Below are positions 42,004-52,263 of a DNA stretch of 64,000 nt, one piece after another. Numbering within the stretch: position 1 is the stretch's first letter; the number at the start of each line of letters is the position of its first letter. Below the pieces are notes generated by a model. That model searched no databases and was not told the origin of the DNA. It worked only from the letters and a program-made list of their open reading frames with translations. Position numbers and translations under genes: made by a program. The stretch comes from Lepidodermella squamata (lineage: Eukaryota; Gastrotricha), in NCBI GenBank assembly GCA_047495785.1, contig JBLDXI010000063.1, forward strand, positions 62,001 to 126,000, in the 5' to 3' direction.

Positions 42004-43504
42004 TTAACCGCCGATTTTTCCCTCGGCGATGAACTTGGCGATGGTGTTGAGCTGAATATTGCTCGTGCCTTCGTAGATGGTACCGATCTTCGAGTCGCGG
42101 TAGAACTTCTCCGCCGCCAGTCCGGCGCCACCCGTCGCCTTCACGAACCCAACACCGCCCATCCAGTCGATGACTTTCGAAGTCGTCATCTGCGCGACTT
42201 GGCTCGAGAACAACTTGGCCATTGCAGCCTATATTAATGCGATAACATTAAAATTTGTTCCGATTTTACCGAAATTTCCTGTTTACCTTGTAAATATAGC
42301 TTTCACCCGAGAAGTCGCCAGCCGCCTCCGCCGCTTGTTTCGTCCTCGCCGCGTTGTAGACGAGCAACCGCGCTGCTTCAATTTGCATCGCCACATCAGC
42401 CATTTGATGCTGCATGGCCTGGAATTCGATCAGCGCCTTGCCGAATTGCTTGCGGTCCTTCGTGTACGAAACAGCGAGGTCGAAGGCGCCCTGGGCGAGG
42501 CCGACCATTTGAGCGGCAATGCCGATGCGGCCTTCGTTCAAAATTTCAATTGCGTATTTATAGCCGCGGCCAAATTTGCCGATAATATTTTCAGCTGGAA
42601 CTTTGACGTTGTCCAAAATGACAGGGCACGTGCTTGAAGCTCGGATGCCGAGTTTATCTTCCTTTTTCCCGATCTAGAAAGCGACAAATTGTTTTTTTTT
42701 CAAAGAAAACATGCGGGTGAACTCACAGTTACACCAGGGAAAGACCGTTCAACCAAGAAACATGTGATTCCACGGTGTTTATCTTCGGGTTTGGCGTTGG
42801 CGAAAACCAAGAACAATCCCGCATGTTCAGCCTAGAATGAAACACATCCGTTAAAATCCGTTAATATCAGTTTTCGAAGCCATGTCGTTACATTTGAAAT
42901 CCATAATTTAGTTCCGTTGATGATGTAATGATCGCCTTCACGAGTTGCCCGTGTCTTCATCGCGAAAGCATCTGATCCGGATGAAGCTTCGGATAAACAA
43001 AAGCAGCCAACTGTGTCTTTGGCTAGTTTAGGTAAATAACGCTTTTTCTGGTCGTCCGAGGCCCATTTGAAGAAACCATTGTTGACCAGGGTGTTTTGAA
43101 CATCCAGCATAACAGTAACTGCCGGATCGACCTTAGCTAGTTCTTCGATCGCAAGAATTGAAGCGAAGAAGCCAGCGTTTGAACCTCCATACTCAGTTGG
43201 TATCTCAATACCCATCAACTGAATCAAGAAACAGGTCAAATCAGACGTTAGATGGTGAAGAGAAACATACCCCACTATCGAACATGGCTTTTATTACTGA
43301 CTTATCCATTTGCGAAGCTTCATCCATTTGACTGACTCTAGGGCGGATAACGTCGTCAGCTAGTTTCTTAACAGTTGATTTCAGCATCTCTTCCTCTTCC
43401 GTGAATTGGTATAAAGGTGCAGCCGCCATTTTGCTGGAGTTTCGGGAAGATACCGATATGAGGCGAAGTGCATCGCCAAATCGCATAACGGATCGACGCA
43501 GCAT
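42004..43504 (-). CDS. ACADSB: Short/branched-chain acyl-CoA dehydrogenase, mitochondrial
   Basis: FAD flavoenzyme that oxidises 2-methylbutyryl-CoA in isoleucine breakdown, passing electrons to ETF in the mitochondrial matrix. Five exons (43504-43271, 43218-42892, 42831-42727, 42673-42287 and 42228-42004), all phase 0, give 425 residues (human 432). The N-terminus [17 protein letters not shown] is an Arg-rich targeting sequence. Visible motifs are [40 protein letters not shown] (FAD/substrate binding), [46 protein letters not shown] and the C-terminal [14 protein letters not shown]. Glu404 in IYEG is at the catalytic-base position of this subfamily. The acceptor cttcaccag ends 6 nt before the ATG. 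Confidence 0.93.
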
Positions 43505-44218
43505 TTTAGGCTGGTGAAGTTTTAAATAGAGTAAGATGACTACAGCATACACCATACACGTCAACCAAAATTTGCAATCATGTTTGCGTTGAAAAGAGCT
43601 ATTTCGTCATTCCACTATTTTATTTCAGCCATGAAAGAGATAAATGATGTGATAGAAGAGTGGCTCTCTCTAGTTTGAAGAGAACGATGTTTGTGTTCCG
43701 GATTTACTACTTTCAAGCTGGGGGCAATATGATGGGATATGGTTAGGGGTTAGGGTTAGGGGCCGGGAGAAAGATTACCCGCTTTCGCATGTTCCGCCAA
43801 CTTCAGATACGTCTAATCTTCGGGTGCCCAGTTCCCAAAAAGTTATATGAAGTGGCATGTGGCATGAGATGGAAACTAAAGCCAAAAATAGTCAAGGATA
43901 ATAAGGTTTCAAGTCGATGTTAATCAAATGCGCATTAATTTTCACGGATGGCTGGATGAATTTATAAGCTATGATCAGCTAAATTGGCTAGTGGCTTTTG
44001 GCATCGAAATACAGTTAGAGCTCAGGATCCGGTGATTTTCCCATGGAAACCAGATCAGCCATGCGCATGTTCGCCGGCGGGCGCTAACGACCTTGACCGA
44101 GGACCAATGCAAACCGACCTCCCCTCTTCATCTGTCAGATATTGCAAAGATTTTTTCTTCATGAGATAGCTCGCATCTCGCATCTAAGTTTAGAAAAATT
44201 GACTAGGGACCAATAGCG
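43505..44218. other. Intergenic, with short telomere-like motif
   Basis: No gene is supported. At about 43741-43763 a GGTTAGGGGTTAGGGTTAGG-type run resembles degenerate telomeric repeats. Confidence 0.5.
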
Positions 44219-44220
44219 TA

Positions 44221-44676
44221 CCGTATTTTATCGAATAGTATCCAGCCTCAAATAATAGCCCCCTCGAATAATAGCCACAAAAATTCATCCAAATATTGGG
44301 TCCAAAGGCTAATAATAGCCCATCTCGAATAATAGCCACATTCCATATAGTAATAACAATAGTTCTAGTATGATCAGCTCATGTAGAAAGAATGGGGGAG
44401 GTGGCTAGCGTGCCTCAAGAAAATTGAGACGTAGAGAAGAGAAAGTGCAACAACGAGGCAGATAACTACAGCTTAATTACAGCGGCACAGAGGAATATAT
44501 TCAAGCTAAAAATGACCAAAAATGTCTGCTGAAGTGATGATTTGACGTTTTAGGATAAATAATAGCCCACCTTGAATAAAATGAAGAATGAATAATAGCC
44601 CGATTTTTTTCACAACTTTTCGAGTTCGGAAAAAAATAATATCCCATACTATTCGATACTATTCGATAAAATACGG
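44221..44676. mobile_element. MITE with 22-bp terminal inverted repeats (Tc1/mariner-type)
   Basis: Both ends carry the same 22-bp inverted repeat starting CCGTATTTTATCGAATAGTA, flanked on each side by TA (44219-44220 and 44677-44678), the target duplication of IS630/Tc1/mariner elements. The 456-bp interior is non-coding and has several AATAATAGCC words. It needs a transposase encoded elsewhere. Confidence 0.85.
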
Positions 44677-44678
44677 TA

Positions 44679-45343
44679 TCTCACCATTTAATCGGGGAAA
44701 TATCGGCCGGAAAATGGCAAAGGACCAAATAGCGCGCAAATTGCGCAACTTTGCGCGCTAGCTCGTCCTAACTTGCACCTTTCAGGGCGGCATATCCCTG
44801 GTAAAACAATGAGCTAGGGTATCGATTCCTAATTCAATTTTCTTAATTGAGATCTCAGCTATCTCGGCATGTAAAAAGTTTTTGCATATTCGACAGATTA
44901 AGAGGGGGCGTCGATTTCTTTGGGAAAAGCGGCGAACAAGCGCATTACCTGGTCAGCGGACCTCTAACGGACCTCAATCAATGTCTCTGCCTTCCAGTTC
45001 AATTCAGCTCAAGTAAGAGCAAGAAGCTGAAAACCGCGCACGATATTTTGAATGCCAGTTTAGCGCGGTATTTCTTCACATTATTATTTTTTCGAGTTGC
45101 ATAAAATGTTTTTTTCTGCTTGATTAATATTCACAATAATAAATTATAAAGAACTATTGGTTTGGTATCTGTAGAGAGGGTGGTGATCAACGTGAGCTTG
45201 GGGCTACGGGGAAATCGCGAACTGGCTCACCCCGCAACCGCGAACCTCAAGACAGAAGGTCTGACCAAATTATGTCCCCCTAACCCCTAACTAAAACCCC
45301 TTTCCCCTTGGACCCTTCGCTCTTCGACTCGCGGAGAAAAGCC
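44679..45343. other. Intergenic between two MITEs
   Basis: No recognised gene. A CCCTAACCCCTAACT motif lies near 45279-45293. Confidence 0.5.
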
Positions 45344-45345
45344 TA

Positions 45346-45501
45346 CAGTGGAACCCCGATTTCCCATCTTCTGCGGTTCCACGAAAATCCTGACGGGAAA
45401 TCTAGGTAGTTTAGCGTGTAATAGCATTCTGCGGGTCCAAGTCGCTCCTAAATATGTACATATCGCGATTTCCCGACAGATGGGAAATTGGGGTTCCACT
45501 G
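45346..45501. mobile_element. Short pogo/Tigger-like MITE
   Basis: 156 bp with 24-bp terminal inverted repeats that differ at one position, beginning CAGTGGAACCCC, and TA on both sides (45344-45345 and 45502-45503). The terminal CAGTGGAACC is characteristic of pogo-group elements. No coding capacity. Confidence 0.88.
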
Positions 45502-45503
45502 TA

Positions 45504-46695
45504 GGTAGTAGATAGACCTAGCTTTAAGAGTGGGTAAGCGCTTATTCTACCTTCTACCGGTAAATACTGTACGTGGTAAATACGTGGTAAATAATGTACG
45601 AAGTACTTAGTTGGGAAGTAGTTGGACGGTCGACGAAATTCCTGTTGTCTTCTTTGTCAACCTTCTCTTTTCGCTTACTTTACTATTTCGTGTTTGAAGA
45701 TGCTGTAATTGACCACGCTGCCGCTGGTGTTCAATACCGTCAACTGGGGGACTTCGGCACACCACAAACCACAAATCGAAGAGGTAAGGTAAAGACCCCA
45801 TGAGTGGGGGTGGGGTACGTTGGGTAGCCTGGAGTAAGGGCAATCTGAGAACGGTATGTGATTTCTATATTTACTAGACGACTTCGGTTGAGCAGTAATC
45901 GAAGTTTCAATGAACGTTACCTGTTATTTTATGTCCCAGAATGGGTTGTGTTGATGTGCGATGTGCATTGTACGTATTCAGTCTGGCCTTTCCTTGGGCT
46001 ATCTTCAAGGGGTCTTTACCTTCTTCGATTTGTGGCTTGCCGAAGTCACCCCATTTTTGCATGTGAAAGTGGCCCCACTGTTCAAAGTCACCCCATTTGA
46101 CGGTACTTGGAATAAGTTACCCAAAGCTTTAGATTCGGCTGTATGATTGAATCAAGGGTTTCGAAATTCCCAGTTTTAAACTGGCGAAATGCGTGGAATG
46201 AGAACGCTTTTACACCTTAGCATAGCCCATGACCCATCAGCATGTCTATGCAATTTCAAAAGTTTTGACTGTGCCTTTCCTGCGCCTTTCCTGCTATCTA
46301 TAAGCCATTAGCGAATAAATTAAGGATAATCTTTATGATTGCTTGCTGCATTGATTGGGCTTCTTTGTGTATGAGATGTGGTTTCTTCCAGTTTTTTGTC
46401 GCCTCTCCGTCGATATTTCGTGAGTGTCCTGTTGAAAACCATTCTGCCTCCCTCATTGAAAGTTTCTGACGTTCTCAAATTGATAGTCTCACTCCTGCAT
46501 GATTTCCAAATCCGCTTCCACTGTCATTGCTGATATTCACTTCAGATGGAGGGATACATATTTTATTTCAATCTTGGACTAATAATTTATTCTAGATTTT
46601 AACCCAATTTCCAGTTTTTGAGATTATAGTTCGTCTTTCTATGCTGAAGATGATTTTCATTTGTTTGAAGTAGGAAGTTATCGATTAAATTTGAG
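45504..46695. other. Intergenic upstream of ATP5ME
   Basis: Includes a TACGTGGTAAATA tandem (about 45570-45595) and the dispersed repeat at 45975-46115. Short open frames are not supported as genes. Confidence 0.5.
45975..46115 (+). repeat. Dispersed repeat with AAAGTCACCCC words, copy 2
   Basis: CCTTGGGCTATCTTCAAGGG, then GGTCTTTACC, GAAGTCACCCCATTTT, CAAAGTCACCCCATTT and GACGGTACTTGGAA parallel the block at 41325-41455. Confidence 0.45.
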
Positions 46696-47069
46696 ATGTC
46701 GGCCCCTCTGCCGCCGCCCAAGGCGCCTTCTCCCCTGATTCGGGTATGTCTGCTCGAACCACTTGACTTCAAGTTGATTTGCATCTTTGAATTTTGTAGT
46801 TCGGCCGTTGGGCTGCGCTGCTGAGCGGCCTCGCTTATGGTTCGTGGCGCCTCAGCTACCTGACGCGCCGTGAGGTGAAAATCCAGGAGCACGAGGACAA
46901 GATTCGCGCGAAACGCGACGTGCTGGTCAAGGAAGACCGCCAGCGCCGCGAACGCGAGGAACTGACGGGTCTGGCTAAGGAGGCGGGTCTCAGCGCCGAG
47001 GAACTGCTCGCGGCCGCCGGCCTCTCGACCACCGCACCTGCTGCCGCCGCCGCGAAAGCCCACCATTAG
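46696..47069 (+). CDS. ATP5ME: ATP synthase subunit e, mitochondrial
   Basis: Small inner-membrane subunit of the F1Fo ATP synthase, needed for dimer formation and cristae shape. Two exons (46696-46743 and 46800-47069, phase 0) give 105 residues; vertebrate subunit e has about 70 and yeast 96. The conserved core SPLIRFGRWAALLSGLAYGS contains the single membrane helix with small-residue GxxxG-like spacing (SGLAYG). Next come the Tyr-Leu step and a highly charged helix (KIQEHEDKIRAKRDVLVKE, likely coiled coil). The C-terminus is extended by an Ala-rich tail ending AKAHH. A weak acceptor-like AG directly precedes the ATG. An AATAAA lies near 47339. Confidence 0.87.
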
Positions 47070-48655
47070 ACCACACCGACTATCGATGATCGCCAGCTGC
47101 CGAAAACTTGTATAGATAAAAAACTTAGAAACTTTGTTATGTTGTGACTGACTGTCCGCTGCGCGTGGCTGCCTGAATGACAGAAATGAAGTGGCACTCA
47201 CCACTGCCTGCGTATGCTCGACCCGAACCCTCTTGTCCCTGTCCAGCTCTTCTTACGGAAACCGATGATTGAATTATAATAATGTAATTACAGATTGCGG
47301 GAACCCAAAGCACTTATGTATAAAGAGAGATGATTAAAAATAAAATAGTCTAACAACCGAGTTCAGTCAAATGTACCGTGTTTTCAAACAGTTATGTCTT
47401 CATGCAATGCGTCCCAAATCGAGATGAACCATTCTTATTCTATGAAACATATTGAACTGAGCGAAACACGACCAAAGAGGAGGAACTTAATAATGCCGGG
47501 CTCTATTCCGCCAACAAATAAAGCAACCACGTGATTGGGTTGGACCGATATGAAATTTGACCATTCCAAAAGAAAAATACTTCAACCCGCAGCAAATTTC
47601 TCTATTTTCTTTCCAGCATCTCCAATTTTTCTCCAAATCTTGGGATTCATACTTGTTCCGAAATATGATGATAAGGGCTGTCGAAAAAGCCCTAACCCAT
47701 TAATATAAGATTGACTAATTTGGGGATCTGATGGAAAGTCCAAAGTCATCTTACTTTTGTCTCACAAGTCACACTATTGGTGAAACTTGTAAAGGGTTCG
47801 TTCGGCAACATTAGTTCCAAACGATAGCTCTCGAATCACGCTATCAACTGGCGTCGTGATTAGCTTCTTATCAAACGTAAGCTGGCGTCCATGATTGAAT
47901 AAATGGAAATTTGCTGCGGAAAAGAGTGTAAATTTGCTGCGGCCAAAAGTACCGTCCTTCCAAAACAAATTAGCTTGATATCAAACTACCTATCGATTTC
48001 AGGCGATTAAAACACCAAAATAAGAGGATTTTTTTCCAAACTGCAGTCGGTGGTCGGTGATATAGCGTGAAAGTTGTGAAACAAAATTAGAATCAGGGCC
48101 GCATGAATCATGAAAATTAATTGGAAAATTAATTAGGGCAACATGAGTAACGTGAATGAGAATAAGTCAGCCCATTTGAACGTGTCACGTCCAAGTTTAA
48201 TGGTTGGAAAATACAGCGCTTCGAAGTGCGGGGAATTTTCGAATAAAAATCCCAAGGAAATCGAAAAAAATTTAGCTTCAAAATTAAAAATTCCTGCCGA
48301 TTAAATGGACCGAGTCGCGAAAATTAGGAGACGGCGAATGAAAAACTACTGCTATAACATCATGACCAATGTGAACATTTTTCATAGTATTTCGAGCTTC
48401 GCAATTGGAAATCGGAGCCAAATTGAGGAAGCTGTTGAGACTTTCTTCCGGATCAATATACCCCATACTGCATATTGAATGAATATCTTGAATGAATGCC
48501 GTCTGTTGCCCGTTCTATTAATGCGTAAGAACAAATCCGAATGAAAGTCGGACAGATTAGATTATACTGCGACAGTTAATTATTACATCGAGATTCGAGC
48601 TCGCGAGGATGGCTTGCACGCGAAGCAAATGGACAAACAATCTTTTCTTTTTAAC
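47070..48655. other. Intergenic, no supported gene
   Basis: AT-rich, 1.6 kb. It contains the ATP5ME 3'UTR and probably the promoter of the lectin-like gene. No repeats or RNA genes stood out. Confidence 0.5.
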
Positions 48656-51600
48656 ATGAGATCATTCGCTTCATGCACCATTTCCGTGGGTTCGTATTCC
48701 CATTGGCGGAATGAATGTTATTTTAACGTATATTGTCGCCATTTCATTGCACAGGTATTCTGTGTTGTCTCTTAAGCGTCGACTCGAAGCCATCGAATCC
48801 TACTGCGAGAAGGCAACACAGGCAACACAGGACAGGCAAATGGCGCCGTATTTTGCTGAGGGCTGATTCGAATACCAACTCGAACCAGAACATCATTGTC
48901 AACTCTGGGCTGTACTATTACGATAACGATTACAGTGGCGAGCAGCCTTGGCCTTTACCCTGGTGGATCTACTATAATTGGAAACCAACGACAAGCACAT
49001 CCACTACTACCACAACCACTACTACTACTACTACAACTACAACTACTCCTACAACCACTACTACTCCTACAACTACTACTACTGGTAGGAAAATTTACCC
49101 GATCCAGGATCTCGTAAATACTCACCAAAACGTTCAGCCCCATTCAATTTTATTTGCTAAACGTATCTTGAAATTTCAGGCATTTTATATTATAAGAGAA
49201 TTCAAGTGTGAACCCATTTTTCTCCTTTCAGGGTGCACTAAGTTGTGTATCAACGGTGGCACATGTTCAACAGGCAACGTATGCTCGTGTCCGCCCGAAT
49301 ACACAGGCGAACTGTGCGAGAGTCGTATGCTTTTTCTAGAAATTGAAATGATTTTTATCTGAATGATTTATATCTCGCACCAAAGCTGTATGTTCGCCGG
49401 ATTGTTTGAATGGCGGTATATGCTCAGCGACTTTCAAGTGCACATGCACGTCGGCCTGGCTCGGAACCACATGTCAAACATGTAAGATTTGTATCTTAAA
49501 CCCAGTCTGAATTTTGGATTGAATGCACGAAGTCTAATATATTACTAAAAGTCTCGCAACTGTTTTTCAACTTTTCTTGCAAACTTTTTGGCACTTTCAT
49601 CTACCAATTTGAAGTTTTTCGTAACCCTTTAACGCCTATACAACTTGAATGGGTATTTGAGCCACGCTAGCATATGTTTGGGTAAACGTCCGCAACTGCG
49701 ATGAGAAACACTGTGAATCAATTTTCCCGTACAACAATTTATGTATTTTCCCCGTGTTTTCCGAAGCTAAATACTTCTTGAGCACGGGTACAGGATATCC
49801 GGATGGCGCGAAGAGTTGTTTCGACCAGGGCGCCCGTGCAGCCATCTTCGTAACCCCAGAAGATTTCTCTCGTGCCGTAGCTCTGTTAGGGAATTCCTTA
49901 CGGCTTTACATTGGCCTAACGGCACTGTTCCGCTTCACTGATGGCTCAATCATGAACATAGCGCCTGTTCCTTTTGTAAGACCCATCGGCGATAGCTCGG
50001 GTCCATGTAAGCCATTCATCGCATCATGTTATGCTATTCTTTCGATATTTTTTCGATTCGATCAACAGGTGGATACATAACCGGCTCGTTGTCAGCAATG
50101 GACCAAGTGACGTTCAGTTCAAGACTCTGCTCTGATATCAGCAAAGTCATTCTTTGCCAAGATCCGAATACGGTAAATTCAGGTGTGACTTTCAATTCAC
50201 TGGATACATCTTAGCTGTTTCCATATCGCTTAGTTTGCTGTTACGATTTACATTCATGACAATGACTTCAATACCGCCGAAGCGTTCTGTCAAGGCCTGA
50301 ATTTGCGTATGGTGTTCTTGAAAAGCCCTAATGATTACTACTCGGCTCGAGTGCTTCTCTACAACAATTACGTCGATGGAATTTTCGCGTTTGTTGGAGT
50401 GAAGCGTGTTCCTACTCCACCGTACTATGCTTGGTCGAACTTGAAACCTTATGAGCAATCCATTGTTATTCCGTCGGCGGATGGCAGCCAAACGATTGAC
50501 CACAATCTATGTAACAGCCAAAAATTTTAAATTGTAATAATATGTTTTATTTTGAATAGGTACTCAAATGAACAGCGGTGGGTCGTTTGTCGCCGCGCCA
50601 TGTGTGGCTGACGCGGCTGTACTTTGCGAATTGTACACAGGTTCGTTTTACTTTTGGATCAAATTAAAATTATTTAGAAAATGAATTCTAACAGCTACGT
50701 GTGATCCCCCATGCCAAAATGGTGGCACTTGTACCGATACTAACGTCTGCCTCTGTCCACAACTTTACATCGGCCCAACGTGCTCACTAGGTAACATGAA
50801 CGAAAGCCACAACGCAACCTCTTACTTCCGCCTTCATTCAAATTCTTCTCTATCGCTGTTTTATTTCTTACAGCTCGTTACTTCATCGCGGAAGGTGGAG
50901 CAGGCTTGTACATGGCTCGTTTGAGGGCTTGCCAGGATCAAGGCGGAACTCCGGCTGTCTTCCGGTCCGAAGATGGCGGTCTTACCGAAGTACTGCCTGC
51001 AATCGCAGGCGGGTCGAATGTATTCACTGGCAATGTAGGGTCATTCATATGGTCAACTGGAGCCCCTGTCGACTGGGCACTAAATCCGAGCTGGTATCCA
51101 GGCAATCCAAACGGCGGAGGCGTTTGTAAGTATCCAATTTGTCAGTCTTTTAATGTTCGAAGGCCAAAGTCACCGCATTTTACGGTATAACGCAGACTTT
51201 TTGAATAGCACAATGCTTTTGAAGCCGTGTATTATCTTCGTTATCTTCGCTATCATAGGCCTCACCATCTTCGTTGATGGATCAAATTATGGCTTCGATG
51301 ACCAGCTCTGCACTAACAATTTCCCCAACATTTATTGTGCCGACCCGCTAACGGTGAGATTTCTAATTTGAACTACATTCGGGTTGACTCCTTTTACTTC
51401 TAAATATTCGCTGGAGGACAGGGTGTCGCGACCTTGGACGGGAGCAATATGAATTGGGATTCGGCCAACTCTCTGTGCACATCGCTTGGCAAACAGCTGC
51501 CCATTGCCTCAACCATTTCTAAAATGGCCACGTTAGCCGCTCTCATAAAACATTTCATTTTCGGTCGCTCATATTCAATCACTTCCGACGAATTTTCGGA

Positions 51601-52223
51601 GTTTAATATATTTTTATTTAGCCTCTTCTAGACTGTCGTCATTTAGATACCGTTTCCGGTTTTAAAGAGGGCGAAGGCTGGCAAAGAGTACTTCATATCG
51701 ACCCACGCAGTTGAAGATCAAAACGAGTGATCTAACATTATTAGAACACGGCTTCTAATTTTCAGGGACTCAGTTGTGCGGGTTTTTTTCACCTCATTTG
51801 AATCAAATTTTCTGCTGCAAATACTGTAACGTTGTCTTATTTCGGACAAAAACCCGTTTTTCAGGCTTAATTTTGTGAGATGGACGAATTTTTTGACGTA
51901 CTTTGCGCCAAAAGATGCACCTTGAAAAACTGCATATCCTAGTCTTAATCACGGTAAAAATATACCGTAATCCAGTACAACTTTGAACACCTACGTCCAT
52001 GCAAACTTCAATGTGCTGTGTAAATTCAACAGATGCGATTTTGGTTGGGTTTTCAACGTAGTTCGATAGGGGCCGCCTTGCGTAACATCCTGATATTTTT
52101 TATTCTCGGAAATTCGCAAGCGTAAGGATTTGGCAAGGAGTACCCCAGGAATTGGCTATTGCATATAGGAATTGGCAAGGAAATTGGCTATTTGTTGCAC
52201 CGAACAGCTTCTGTGGCGCAATT

Positions 52224-52263
<40 letters not shown>

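Noticed and set aside
44221-44676. CRISPR-like array suggested by repeated AATAATAGCC words
   Set aside because: Spacing is irregular and the words lie inside a TIR-bounded MITE in a eukaryotic genome.
48896-49143. Leu/Gln-rich and Ser/Cys-rich frames over the Thr tract
   Set aside because: Alternative-frame and antisense readings of the ACN microsatellite in the lectin-like gene.
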